Below, one piece after another: positions 45,801 to 53,623 of a stretch of DNA of 64,000 nt (position 1 is its first letter; each line of letters starts with the position of its first letter). The stretch spans positions 62,001 to 126,000 of the forward strand of contig DATKML010000023.1 of NCBI GenBank assembly GCA_035541875.1, in the 5' to 3' direction. The DNA is from JAJPHI01 sp035541875. GTDB taxonomy: Bacteria > Desulfobacterota > Binatia > Binatales > Binataceae. Below the pieces are notes generated by a model. That model ran no database searches. It saw only the letters and a program-made list of their open reading frames with translations, and was not told the DNA's origin. The position numbers and the translations under genes are program-made.

Positions 45801-46107
45801 AATAGGTAACCGCGATACTCTTTATGATCCACAGCGCGAGGAGTACGAAGACTGCGGACCAGAGACCTGAGCTGCCCTCACGTATGAGAGGCCGGGCGCC
45901 GGAATAGAGGGCGTAAAGAACCAGCGACAGCAACAAAAGGCCCGCCAGTACGCCTGCAGCTCGATCACTGAATGATGAGACCGGAACGTTATCGTCGGCA
46001 AAGACGGTCGAAGCACCGGCGATTAGCACCGCAGTCGACAGCGCGATAAACCGGCCACCGCGCGCAAGCGAACCGCATCTAAGGAAGCTCAATTTTTCAA
46101 ATTGCAC
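42877..46107 (-). CDS. Large GT-C fusion: multi-TM glycosyltransferase plus PMT/GT39 mannosyltransferase
   Basis: 1076 residues with two GT-C modules. The first (about 1-560) has VDVGTFEAWGFDISQNGPSS, DYPPGYLYALW and YLYPAVVFAIPL, like polyprenyl-phosphate-sugar-dependent mannosyltransferases. The second (about 590-1076) starts LRFWHISHPPEIVFDEVHF, with the PMT Asp-Glu pair and DPHPPVAKLVIAAGIALFGD, as in protein O-mannosyltransferases. More than twenty TM helices are likely. GTG 46107 is preferred (GAGG upstream); a TTG at 46146 lacks a ribosome site. First of three overlapping genes, probably modifying exported proteins or surface glycans. Two enzymes in one chain is unusual. Confidence 0.88.
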   Translation of the reverse strand: MQFEKLSFLRCGSLARGGRFIALSTAVLIAGASTVFADDNVPVSSFSDRAAGVLAGLLLLSLVLYALYSGARPLIREGSSGLWSAVFVLLALWIIKSIAVTYFPGFKVDVGTFEAWGFDISQNGPSSMYRAGSFLDYPPGYLYALWAAGSLARLTGASDAMLRIIIETPALAADFLLAALMFIIVRRRSSVNAAWIAMLFFALNPALLFDTVIWGQSDSTLALTLMLAIVSILDDEIELGWGLAALAFLIKPQAMMLLPVLGLWTLRKMTYGQWFRSALAFIAVLVVGIAPFQVNHPWTWLPDLYISTAAYYHETSVNAFNFIALLGGLRRNDADPMELSYFTVALVALVIVYAMVMRYLWRKPSSGGEGANAQLVLFGPSAAFVILVLAAQRYLSDMSFSLSYFTIGMSLLVPLYAIVAWVIFESPTRRNLFMMAFIALFGFFILAPRMHERYLYPAVVFAIPLALEEPPMLGVFIVVTLTGVFNLAYILHTLNTVVFLDGRDGLAMTTAVLNCGALLVAAYFGFSSAREATDGAVPSIPGTAGKQAAKRPVPAPEGQWSIESLVSWPKRIVIGPPPAETYERFPWIRIDTISVILLTAVAGFLRFWHISHPPEIVFDEVHFVGQARHYLHNETFLDPHPPVAKLVIAAGIALFGDHPASWRYGNAILGTLMIAVTYLLGRRMFKSRLAAFLGAGLIALDGYFVVDSRIACIDIVYLTLASICYLLLFRFIQTPEQSSRRLILIPLGIILGLCVGAKLYIPALTFLVVMGFIAFTMWRPQIPAIQNARSVPPPERDRFRRTFGALMLTGSLSAIFYLASFTPHYTLGWWGGISDLFHYYKDVIWYENSVSTATHPYASPWWSWPLMLRPVAYWQNFPQTGDVSTIWGAGNPLTWWGAIAAMAVTAVRAVERPSITRTFMVVSYLAYFLIWIPIGRILFLYHYMPSVYIGYLALGALLADLWTGEAEFWEGLVLLLTMFPVLIVGVGHMVAVYKPTFVPESFQTKAGLPIIIAVVAAYVVALRSPRNGSRFVFFVFTATALALFFYYLPVWLGTPIAREGYYARMWLQGPGLQNWI

Positions 46108-46267
46108 CGCGATCTGCCCGTCCTCGCCACTGCCGCCCTTCCCCAACTGACTGGCGCGCGACCATCATTTATAGCGCACAGACGAACGAGGAAGAACGGG
46201 GTAAATCCGCTGGCAGGTAACCTTTCGTAGGTCTATGATGCGGTTTCAGCTAACCAGGAGAAGCCGA

Positions 46268-46930
46268 ATGAATCTCGTGCATACGGTCTACGAGCCTGCA
46301 GGTGAGGGACCTCATCCTACGATCCTTGCAATGCATGGATGGGGGCTGAGCGCCTTCGATCTCCACGGGATCGCGCCTTTTATCGCCGACGGAAAGTTTC
46401 TCGTCCTCTGCCCACAAGGCAAACTTCCGGTCCAGTACGGTCTGGTCAATGGCTACAGTTGGTACGAAACCAAGATGGGCTCCAAGCCGGATGAGGATAA
46501 GGTCGACGCTGCCGTTGAAGACCTGAAGGGATTCATCAATGAAGCATTCGGTCGTTACCCCATCGATCGCGAACGCATTGCACTGATGGGCTTCAGTCAG
46601 GGCGGCATGATGGCCTATAACCTCGCGATGCGATGGCCCGATCGATTTGCCGCGCTCATCGGCATTTCCACGATGCTCCCCGACTACCTCTACGAACGAG
46701 CCAAGACCCGCGGAACTATCGCTCAATTGCCGACCTTGGTTGAACACGGGCGCGCGGATACCGACCTGGATATGAGCAAGGCGCGGAAATCAGTCGAGAT
46801 GCTGCGCGAACTCGTCACACCGGTAACGTTCCGCGATTACAGCTGTGGTCACGAGGTCTGCGCCGAAGGCATCCAGGACATCTCGACGTTCCTGACGGAG
46901 CAGGTCCTCAATCGCGCGAAGAGCGCCTAG
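46268..46930 (+). CDS. Carboxylesterase/phospholipase-type alpha/beta hydrolase
   Basis: 220 residues. Strand-loop ILAMHGWGLSAFDL (oxyanion HGW), nucleophile elbow MGFSQGGMMAYNLAM (Ser), PTLVEHGRADTDLD (acid Asp) and YSCGHEVCAEG (catalytic His). This is the small YpfH/acyl-protein-thioesterase-like group. ATG 46268 follows AGGAG at about 7 nt. Divergent from the glycosyltransferase operon; mazG follows 15 bp later and is probably co-transcribed. Confidence 0.93.
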   Translation: MNLVHTVYEPAGEGPHPTILAMHGWGLSAFDLHGIAPFIADGKFLVLCPQGKLPVQYGLVNGYSWYETKMGSKPDEDKVDAAVEDLKGFINEAFGRYPIDRERIALMGFSQGGMMAYNLAMRWPDRFAALIGISTMLPDYLYERAKTRGTIAQLPTLVEHGRADTDLDMSKARKSVEMLRELVTPVTFRDYSCGHEVCAEGIQDISTFLTEQVLNRAKSA

Positions 46931-46945
46931 TCCGATCCGGCGGGT

Positions 46946-47734
46946 ATGAGTAAACCCACGCCAGAAGAGACGGCCGCCCTCGCGCGGTTGATCGAAGTGG
47001 TGCGCACGCTGCGCCGGGAATGCCCGTGGGACCGCGAACAGACGCTCACCAGTCTCAGCAAGTATGTGATCGAGGAGGCATACGAGGCGGCCGACGCGAT
47101 CGAGCGTAACAATTCCCACGAGATTAAGGACGAGTTCGGCGACCTCGCGATGCAAATAATCCTGGTCGCCGCTGTCGCCGAGGACGAGAAACGCTTCTCA
47201 CTCATCGATCTGATGAACTGGTCGGCGGAGAAGTTGATCAGGCGCCATCCTCACGTCTATGGCGATATCAAGGCTGAGACCGCCGATGCGGTCGTAGCGA
47301 ACTGGAGCAGGATCAAGGACGAAGAGCGTAAGCGGACCGGAGCCGAATCGGCGCTTGACGGTATCGCCCGAGGATTGCCGGCCCTGATGCGGGCAGAGAA
47401 ACTCGGGTCGCAGGCTCGTCACGCCGGGATGGACTGGGCGGATATCCATGCGGTGCTCGCCAAGGTGCGTGAGGAGATGGACGAGGTCGAAGGAGCGCTA
47501 TCGCGCAACGACCCCGACGCAGCGGCCGAGGAGATCGGCGATATGCTGCTGGCTCTTGCCAACGCACCCCGCTTTATCGGTCACAACGCCGAAGAGGTTT
47601 TGCGACGCGCGTGCGAGAAATTTATCGGCCGGTTCCAAAAGGTCGAGGCAAAAGCGTCCAGCAAGGGATTGGAGCTCACGAAGCTGAGCCCAGGACAAAT
47701 CGATGAGCTGTGGCGCGACGCTAAGGAGAAATAG
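46946..47734 (+). CDS. mazG: Nucleoside triphosphate pyrophosphohydrolase MazG
   Basis: 262-residue all-alpha NTP pyrophosphatase that removes non-canonical or excess NTPs. N-terminal MazG repeat: LRRECPWDREQTLTSLSKYV, EEAYEAADAI (ExxE), KDEFGDLAMQIILVA (ExxD). Second repeat: VREEMDEVEGAL, EEIGDMLLALAN. The conserved RRHPHVYGD box is present. Ends with a good ribosome site (AAGGAG) for the small interrupted gene that follows at once. Confidence 0.97.
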   Translation: MSKPTPEETAALARLIEVVRTLRRECPWDREQTLTSLSKYVIEEAYEAADAIERNNSHEIKDEFGDLAMQIILVAAVAEDEKRFSLIDLMNWSAEKLIRRHPHVYGDIKAETADAVVANWSRIKDEERKRTGAESALDGIARGLPALMRAEKLGSQARHAGMDWADIHAVLAKVREEMDEVEGALSRNDPDAAAEEIGDMLLALANAPRFIGHNAEEVLRRACEKFIGRFQKVEAKASSKGLELTKLSPGQIDELWRDAKEK

Positions 47735-47735
47735 C

Positions 47736-48014
47736 TTGAAGCCATGCCAGGGTGCTGCACTTGTGTTGATCGGCTGGTATTTGATGACTCCACCTTTCTG
47801 AGAGAGTGGCGAGGTCCTGACCAACGAGCCCCTCAACGCGTGGGCACATGAATCAGGCGGCTCTACTCTCGAGGAGTGTGAAGAGCGAATCCGGACGCTA
47901 TCTCGCGAAGCCGACACCATCGAGCAGGCGCACCCTGAGGCCAAGGAGAAATGGGATGTTGTGCGTTCCGCCAAATGCATCGCTACTGACGATCCGCGTC
48001 TCAAAAGCAATTAA
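47736..48014 (+). pseudogene. Small exported-protein gene interrupted by in-frame TGA
   Basis: TTG 47736, 7 nt after AAGGAG, opens a frame KPCQGAALVLIGWYLMTPPF, like a signal helix. TGA at 47799-47801 interrupts it, then the same frame continues STLEECEERIRTLSREAD and ends CIATDDPRLKSN at 48014. From memory many bacteria have one intact small protein of this plan (GWYLM-PP, an ECE helix, final C-x-ASDDPRLK). The stop is not at a Cys position and has no suitable hairpin, so nonsense mutation or sequencing error is likelier than selenocysteine. The rest of the 47735-48119 gap shows only the hairpin before rpsT. Confidence 0.5.
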
Positions 48015-48069
48015 CGCACCATCGATCTGGAGCTGGGACCACCCAGGCAAGATTAGGACAGCACCCAAG

Positions 48070-48088
48070 CCGTCAAGTGAATTGACGG
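48070..48088 (+). promoter_or_regulatory. Hairpin upstream of rpsT
   Basis: Perfect stem CCGTCAA-GTGAA-TTGACGG, 31 bp before the rpsT ATG. There is no T-run after it, so it is not a standard terminator. It may be part of the mRNA leader or an operator; TTGACG at its 3' arm also looks like a -35 box, although the matching -10 would fall very close to the start codon. Confidence 0.35.
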
Positions 48089-48119
48089 AACCTCACAGCA
48101 CTGTTACTTAATTGGGGTT

Positions 48120-48407
48120 ATGCCGCATATTCCAGTTCATCCGTCGGCCGAGAAGCGCCATCGTCAGAATCTGAAGCGTCAGACGCGCAATCGGCTCGTT
48201 AAGACTCGTACTCGTACGGCTGCGAAGAACGCGCTCGAAGCTATCGCGGGAAGCGATGCTGAGGCCGCCAACAAGGCACTGCGCGAAGCCGCCAGCCTGC
48301 TGCAAAAAGCGGCGAGCAAGGGCGTGATGAAGCGCAACACGGCCTCGCGCAAAATCGCCCGTCTCTCGCGCCGCCTGCACAAAGCCCACGGCACCAAGAG
48401 CGCCTAG
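48120..48407 (+). CDS. rpsT: 30S ribosomal protein S20
   Basis: 95 residues, strongly basic and helical. Typical S20 features: SAEKRHRQNLKRQTRNRLVK at the N-terminus, AASLLQKAASKGVMKRNTAS and RKIARLSRRLHKA at the C-terminus. It binds 16S rRNA in the 30S body. The stop overlaps the convergent holA stop by 4 bases. A short ribosome site (GGGG) lies close to the ATG. Confidence 0.97.
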   Translation: MPHIPVHPSAEKRHRQNLKRQTRNRLVKTRTRTAAKNALEAIAGSDAEAANKALREAASLLQKAASKGVMKRNTASRKIARLSRRLHKAHGTKSA

Positions 48408-49477
48408 GCTTCGCCCTCGCGCGCCATCAGATCGAGCAACATTCCGGCTACTGCGCTTTCGCGTTCCTTGATCAAGCCCATCTTAAAGCGCTCGTCGAGC
48501 TGACAAGCGCGACGATGGGCTGCGCGGAGGCGTGCCAAGCCGAAGTTGCGCGCACCCTCGACGGCCCTCATTACCATCGTGCTGGATGGGGGCATCCCCA
48601 GCGCGCTTGCGATTGCCGGCGGACCCTTGCGAACCGCGAGCAGCGCAGCCGCGACGAGCATGCGGCGCAGCAACGGGATAACTTCCACCGCGAGCATCTC
48701 GATAGGATCGCGCCCGACCTGAATCGCGCGAGAAAAGAGAGCGAGCGTTTCGTTGGTATCGCCCCGAGCGATCGCTTCAGCCAGCTCAAAAAGATCGGGC
48801 ACTCTGCTCCGACCATTCGCCCCCAGATCGGCGGCCTGTAGCGCCTTGCCTTCCTCGACCGCGATTGCGGCGCGATCGAGCGCATTGGCGATCGCACTCA
48901 GATCGCTGCCGTGACGGGTCGACAGCAAATCCACTGCGTCGGGAGCAACCTTCAATCCGGTATTGCGAGCAATGATTTCGACGTATTGCCCTATCTGGTT
49001 ATCGAACGGGCGCATGCAATTAACGATCGTTCCGTGCTGCTCGCCGGCGCGTCGGATCTTCGCGGGCGCCGTATCTTTCTCGCATATGACGGCGAGGCTG
49101 ACCCCATCGCCGAGCCGTTCGATCGCGGAAACCAGGGCCGCTTCGCCACCGGCGTCGGAACCTGAGGCGCGCCCCTCAGTATCTTCGTCGGAAGAGCCTC
49201 CCCGGTCGCGATAGGAGCGCAGAATTCTACAGACGACCAGTCGCTTCGGCGCAAAGAGATCGGCCGCACCGAGTTCGTTTAGAACGGGATCGATAGTTGC
49301 GCCGGTACCCAGCTGAAAGGAGCGATACTTGTAACCGGCTTGCGTCAGCCGGGTGCGAAGCTGATCGAGACAATACTCGCGGACGAAGGGCTGCGGTCCG
49401 GCGATGACGACCACCGGAGGCGGCAAAGCGTCCCGCCGGAGATTACGCAGAAAGGCGAGCGCGTTCTCAGCCGGCAT
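48404..49477 (-). CDS. holA: DNA polymerase III delta subunit
   Basis: 357-residue clamp-loader subunit that opens the beta clamp. N-terminal PPVVVIAGPQPFVREYCLDQL, LFAPKRLVVCRIL, then the lid-like DLFELAEAIARGDTNETLAL and C-terminal collar helices. A Ser/Asp/Gly-rich insertion (about residues 93-110) is unusual but lies in a loop. Convergent with rpsT; lptE lies 14 bp upstream, giving the common lptE-holA order. Confidence 0.95.
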   Translation of the reverse strand: MPAENALAFLRNLRRDALPPPVVVIAGPQPFVREYCLDQLRTRLTQAGYKYRSFQLGTGATIDPVLNELGAADLFAPKRLVVCRILRSYRDRGGSSDEDTEGRASGSDAGGEAALVSAIERLGDGVSLAVICEKDTAPAKIRRAGEQHGTIVNCMRPFDNQIGQYVEIIARNTGLKVAPDAVDLLSTRHGSDLSAIANALDRAAIAVEEGKALQAADLGANGRSRVPDLFELAEAIARGDTNETLALFSRAIQVGRDPIEMLAVEVIPLLRRMLVAAALLAVRKGPPAIASALGMPPSSTMVMRAVEGARNFGLARLRAAHRRACQLDERFKMGLIKERESAVAGMLLDLMAREGEA

Positions 49478-49491
49478 CGGGAGCTGTGGGG

Positions 49492-50109
49492 CTAGAAGCC
49501 TTCGGACATCGCGGCGTAGAGGTTCTGAGCGATCTGTTCCATGTTGTACTCGCGCGTCGATGCTCGCTGGGTTTGAGCCAACTGGATATCGGGCAGATTA
49601 CCGATATCCTGCGCACGCAGGTTTTGCTGCAGAAACAGCGGCGACGTCGTAACGACCGAGGATGATACAGCCGGTGCGTTATCGACCGAGCCGATACCCT
49701 TCGAAGTCCACAGAACCTTGCGGGTATGGTTGTCGGTCAGCGTCGCGGTAGCCTTGATCGCTTCGGAGTAAACGATGGGTTCGCCAACGGCATTGGAGGC
49801 AATGGGCCGGACCTCGACAGTGTAGATTTCGCCGGCCAGAACCAAGTCAGCCTGATCCGCGCTATCTACGAGATCGAGGCGCTTGTGATCACTGACCTCG
49901 TCTTCGAGCACGCGCATGAATTCGTCGTTGATACCGGTGTAGCGCGTATGGTTACTGAACTTCTGGATGTAAAGCGTCTTCGCCTGTTGAGGCAAACCGG
50001 TGCCGGACGCCCCAAAATGATAACCGCATCCGGCGAACCATAGGGCCGCAAATACCCACACCAACCGCCCAACTATCCCCGGCGATTCACGCCTGATTCG
50101 AAGCATCAT
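49492..50109 (-). CDS. lptE: LPS assembly lipoprotein LptE-like
   Basis: 205 residues. Signal with lipobox (FAALWFAGC, lipidated Cys near residue 28) followed by GYHFGASG, the classic LptE start, then LYIQKFSNHTRYTGINDEFM and EQIAQNLYAAM at the end. It would plug the LptD barrel in the outer membrane. Start ATG 50109 overlaps the nusB stop; an adjacent ATG at 50106 is equally possible. The LptE call rests on lipoprotein start plus position next to holA. Confidence 0.88.
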   Translation of the reverse strand: MMLRIRRESPGIVGRLVWVFAALWFAGCGYHFGASGTGLPQQAKTLYIQKFSNHTRYTGINDEFMRVLEDEVSDHKRLDLVDSADQADLVLAGEIYTVEVRPIASNAVGEPIVYSEAIKATATLTDNHTRKVLWTSKGIGSVDNAPAVSSSVVTTSPLFLQQNLRAQDIGNLPDIQLAQTQRASTREYNMEQIAQNLYAAMSEGF

Positions 50110-50543
50110 TTTCGATCGTGCTCTTCGCCCTTACCCTTCAGTTTCAATCGGCCGGCGACTTCGTCCAGTACACCGTTTACAAAACGACCAGACTCATTAT
50201 CGCCGTAGGTCTTTGCCAATTCGATCGCTTCATCGATTGTAACGCGCGCCGGAATATCGTTCATGCGGATCAGCTCATAAAGTGCGAGCCGCAAAATATT
50301 GTGATCGACGCGCGAGAGGCGATGGATGGACCAATGTTCGAGCGCTCCTGCCAGATGCTTGTCGAGGAGCGCCGTATCGCGGCGAACCCCATCGACCAGT
50401 TGCAACGCGAAAAGACGGCTTCGATCGTCAGCCGGAAACGCCTCAAAAAAAAGCGCGAGGTCCTCGTTGGAGGCCTCGCCCTTAACATCAATCTGATAAA
50501 GGGCTTTGAGCGCGAGTTCGCGACCGGCGTGTCTTAATCCCAT
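50106..50543 (-). CDS. nusB: Transcription antitermination factor NusB
   Basis: 145-residue all-helical protein that binds boxA RNA with S10. Start RHAGRELALKALYQIDVKG; core LSRVDHNILRLALYELIRM; IDEAIELAKTYGDNESGRFVNGVLD, all characteristic. Usually it follows ribH; here ribBA lies directly upstream and ribH is absent. Confidence 0.97.
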   Translation of the reverse strand: MGLRHAGRELALKALYQIDVKGEASNEDLALFFEAFPADDRSRLFALQLVDGVRRDTALLDKHLAGALEHWSIHRLSRVDHNILRLALYELIRMNDIPARVTIDEAIELAKTYGDNESGRFVNGVLDEVAGRLKLKGKGEEHDRK

Positions 50544-50592
50544 AACGAAATCTGATGCTTCGAACTCTGTGCAAAAGCCCCAAGCGGGTACG

Positions 50593-51789
50593 TTAGTTCG
50601 CGGCCTTCAGCTTGGTGAACAGATGGCCGAGTTTTTCCTTCTTGGTCCGCAGATACTCGATATTGCCGCGATGGGGCGTGACTTCGAGCGGCTCACGGAT
50701 GACCAATACGCCATAGCGCTCGAGGCTCTCGATCTTGTGCGGATTGTTGGTCAGCAGATGAACCTCGCCGATCCCAAGATCGCGCAGGATCTGTGCGCCG
50801 ATACCGTAATCGCGCAGGTCTTCCTTGAAGCCAAGTTCGAGATTGGCTTCGACCGTGTCCATCCCCTGGTCCTGGAGGGCGTAGGCCTTAATCTTATTGC
50901 CAAGACCTATCCCGCGTCCCTCCTGATGGAGATAGATAATCACTCCGGCCTCGGATGCTAGAATCTGGCGGATGGATTCGTTCAGCTGTTCGCCGCAATC
51001 ACAGCGGGCTGAGCCAAAGACGTCACCGGTAAGGCATTCCGAATGGAGGCGCACCAAAGCCGGGCGGCCGCCACCTATATCGCCGTGAATCAGAGCCAGA
51101 TGCTCCCGGCCGTCCACAATGTTGCGAAAAACGATCGCGTGGAGTTCTCCGGCCGGCACGGTAAAGGTGCTCTCACCGACGCGCTGAACCAGCAGTTCGT
51201 TGGTGAGGCGATAGGAAATCAGATCGCGCAGGTTGAAGAACGGTAGCGATTGCGCCTGCGCGAAGTCGCGCAATTCCTGCAACCGCATCGCCTCGCCGTC
51301 TTCTCGCAGAATCGAACACAGCGCTGCGACGGGGCGCATCCCGGCGCTACGCACGACATCGACCGCGCCTTCAGCGCGACCACTGCGCATCATCACGCCA
51401 CCGCTCAAAGCCATCAGGGGCAGGATATGACCGGGCATCACGATGTCTTCGCGACCCGAGCTATCCGAAGCAAGCACCTGAATCGTGCGAGCGCGATCGC
51501 CAGCCGAAATGCCGGTCGTGACGCCTTCGCGGGCCTCGACCAGAGCGGCGGCTTGCTCGAGTACATCGTCATCCTGCGACGACGGGACAAGCGGTATTCC
51601 GAACTCGCGCAGACGGCGCTCCGGAAGCGCCACGGATACGATTCCGCGCGCCTGCTGGACCATGAAATTAACGTGACTGGGTGTGACCTTTTCGGCCGCC
51701 ATCACGAGGTCGCCTTCAGCGTCCTCATTGTCCGAGGTCGCCATCACGACCATCTTGCCTGCACGAATTTGGCTGAAGATATCTTCCAT
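50593..51789 (-). CDS. ribBA: RibBA-type protein: GTP cyclohydrolase II with degenerate DHBP-synthase domain
   Basis: 398 residues. The C-terminal GTP cyclohydrolase II (about 205-398) is intact: LVRLHSECLTGDVFGSARCD with the zinc Cys, HQEGRGIGLGNKIKAY and HLLTNNPHKIESL. The N-terminal DHBP synthase domain aligns in length but key residues differ from Escherichia coli RibB: DRENEGD reads NEDAEGD, the GGHTEA His-Thr is Arg-Ala (SGRAEG), and CE is CS. It keeps GVTTGISAGDR. The first half is thus probably inactive, so 3,4-dihydroxybutanone phosphate may come from another enzyme. Lies between ribD and nusB. Confidence 0.9.
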   Translation of the reverse strand: MEDIFSQIRAGKMVVMATSDNEDAEGDLVMAAEKVTPSHVNFMVQQARGIVSVALPERRLREFGIPLVPSSQDDDVLEQAAALVEAREGVTTGISAGDRARTIQVLASDSSGREDIVMPGHILPLMALSGGVMMRSGRAEGAVDVVRSAGMRPVAALCSILREDGEAMRLQELRDFAQAQSLPFFNLRDLISYRLTNELLVQRVGESTFTVPAGELHAIVFRNIVDGREHLALIHGDIGGGRPALVRLHSECLTGDVFGSARCDCGEQLNESIRQILASEAGVIIYLHQEGRGIGLGNKIKAYALQDQGMDTVEANLELGFKEDLRDYGIGAQILRDLGIGEVHLLTNNPHKIESLERYGVLVIREPLEVTPHRGNIEYLRTKKEKLGHLFTKLKAAN

Positions 51790-51850
51790 CGATCCGAAAC
51801 CGCCTAAGCGATCAATAGTATCACCGGAGCCATGAAAAGGAAAAACAGCT

Positions 51851-52975
51851 TTAGCGCGGGCGGCGCTTGTTCGGGTGCACTTCTGCCTCGATCAGCCAGT
51901 CTGTATCGACCTTTTGAGCGGCGAGATTATTCAAGGGTATCGCCGACCGCATCGTCGGTGCTACCAGTCCCTCGATCGCCGAAAGGCCGCCACCCAGAAG
52001 CTTGGGTGCGATAAAAAAGGCCACGCGATCGACGATTCCAGCCTTGAGGGCGGCACCCGCCAGATGAGCCCCGCCCTCGTGCAGCACCTTCGACCAGCCG
52101 CGGGCAGCGAGCTGGCGCATCAAAGCATCGAGATCGATCCCCGTATCATTCTTGGGCACGCCCAGAACTTCGACCCGGCGACCAAAACGGGATTGGGCAG
52201 CCTTCGTCTTGTCGGTCGAAGTCGCGACCAAGGTTGGCGCGATCGAGCGCTGGCGAAAGATCCGTGCGGACGGATCGGAACGCAGATTGGGATCGATGAC
52301 GAGTCGAACGGGGTCGCGCCCACATTCCATCCGGCAGGTAAAGCGCGGATTGTCGGCGATAACGGTTCCCGCCCCGACCATCACGACATCGCTCTCATTG
52401 CGCCATCGATGGACCATGGCGCGCGACGCTTCCGAGCTAATCCAGCGCGAGTCGCCACTCGACGCCGCTATCCGGCCATCGAGCGTCATCGCAAGCTTCA
52501 GCGTCACAAACGGGCGGCCTGTTATGATGCGCTTAATAAAGCCCTCATTGAGCGTCCGCGACTCCGCCTCGAGGACACCGACGGTGACGTCGATCCCGGC
52601 CCGCTTCAGCATCGCGATACCGCGGCCACGCACCTTGGGAAAGGGATCACCGCATCCGATTACGACGCGTGCGACCTCCGCGTCTATCAGCGCCTGCGCG
52701 CAGGGCGGCGTCTGGCCATGATGGGCGCACGGCTCGAATGACACGTAAGCAGTAGCACCACGGGCGCGGTGCCCCGCCTGTGCCAGTGCCTGGGTCTCAG
52801 CATGAGGACGGCCACCGGCGGCAGTTGCACCCCGACCGATTATGCGACGATCGCGAACGATAACGCATCCGACGGAGGGATTCGGCGCGGTGCGCCCGAG
52901 CATCGCCTGCGCAAGTTGCAAGGCCTCGCGGATATAATGTTCGTCCGGATTAGCCGACGGAGTCTTCGCGGGCAT
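51851..52975 (-). CDS. ribD: Bifunctional riboflavin biosynthesis protein RibD
   Basis: 374 residues with deaminase then reductase. Deaminase zinc site HAETQAL and EPCAHHGQTPPC; reductase part starts FVTLKLAMTLDGRIA with SRWISSEASRAMVHRWRN, MVGAGTVIADNPRFTCR and LHEGGAHLAGAAL. It converts the pyrimidine product of GTP cyclohydrolase II in two steps. Seventeen bp after nrdR, a widespread arrangement. No clear ribosome site precedes ATG 52975, and no FMN riboswitch is seen upstream. Confidence 0.97.
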   Translation of the reverse strand: MPAKTPSANPDEHYIREALQLAQAMLGRTAPNPSVGCVIVRDRRIIGRGATAAGGRPHAETQALAQAGHRARGATAYVSFEPCAHHGQTPPCAQALIDAEVARVVIGCGDPFPKVRGRGIAMLKRAGIDVTVGVLEAESRTLNEGFIKRIITGRPFVTLKLAMTLDGRIAASSGDSRWISSEASRAMVHRWRNESDVVMVGAGTVIADNPRFTCRMECGRDPVRLVIDPNLRSDPSARIFRQRSIAPTLVATSTDKTKAAQSRFGRRVEVLGVPKNDTGIDLDALMRQLAARGWSKVLHEGGAHLAGAALKAGIVDRVAFFIAPKLLGGGLSAIEGLVAPTMRSAIPLNNLAAQKVDTDWLIEAEVHPNKRRPR

Positions 52976-52992
52976 TGTGTGAGGTAAGGAAT

Positions 52993-53493
52993 CTAGGCTT
53001 CGTTTTTCTTGGCCTTGGTTTCGCCGGCTTCCTGCTTACGTCGATCGATCAGCTCTTCGAGTTCGCGCATGAACTCCTCGATATCCTTGAAGGAGCGATA
53101 GACCGAAGCAAAGCGGACGTAAGCGACCTGATCGATGCGATGGAGTTCGTCCATCACGGCTGACCCGATAAAGACGCTGGGGACCTCGCTACCGCCGCGC
53201 TCCGCTATCGCCGCTTCGATACGATCGCCAATCTCCGCAATCGTCTCGGTGGAAACGGGTCGCTTCTCGCAGGCTTTCGTTAGCCCGGCGATGACTTTGC
53301 CGCGATCGTAAGGCTCCCGCCGATTATCCTTTTTGACGACCATCGGGGGCGGCGTCTCTTCAATTCGCTCGTAGGTCGTAAAGCGGCGCTTGCACGAAGA
53401 GCAGATACGGCGCCGGCGAATAGCCGCGCCGTCTGCCGACATCCTCGAATCGACCACGCGACTGGCGCCACGCCGGCAAAAGGGGCAGCGCAT
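52993..53493 (-). CDS. nrdR: Transcriptional repressor NrdR
   Basis: 166 residues. Zinc ribbon (CPFC at the start, then CSSCKRRFTTYER) plus ATP-cone (VVKKDNRREPYDRGKVIAGL). It senses ATP/dATP and represses ribonucleotide reductase genes. The C-terminal end is Lys/Glu-rich. First gene of the nrdR-ribD-ribBA-nusB-lptE-holA block. The 130-bp gap upstream holds an inverted repeat CGGAAGC/GCTTCCG without a T-run. Confidence 0.97.
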   Translation of the reverse strand: MRCPFCRRGASRVVDSRMSADGAAIRRRRICSSCKRRFTTYERIEETPPPMVVKKDNRREPYDRGKVIAGLTKACEKRPVSTETIAEIGDRIEAAIAERGGSEVPSVFIGSAVMDELHRIDQVAYVRFASVYRSFKDIEEFMRELEELIDRRKQEAGETKAKKNEA

Positions 53494-53623
53494 TCGGTTT
53501 ATCCAGCCTTTTCTCTACTGAGAGTCGATGGAGCCCTTATAGCACGGGAATACACAGCCGGAAGCCTATCGACTAACGCTTCCGTCCGGAGAGAACCGCG
53601 ACGGGATTAAGAGTGAGCTGCAA

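Noticed and set aside
44632..45870. 412-codon plus-strand frame opposite the glycosyltransferase
   Set aside because: Extremely polar (Glu/Arg/His/Asp) mirror of a hydrophobic membrane-protein gene; no domain or ribosome site. Antisense shadow.
47799..47801. TGA as a second selenocysteine codon
   Set aside because: Neighbouring residues do not suggest a redox Cys; the nearest hairpin (GGTC/GACC) has a 2-nt loop without G.
52976..53623. FMN riboswitch controlling rib genes
   Set aside because: ribD is 17 bp after nrdR, and the upstream gap is short with no RFN-like conserved blocks.
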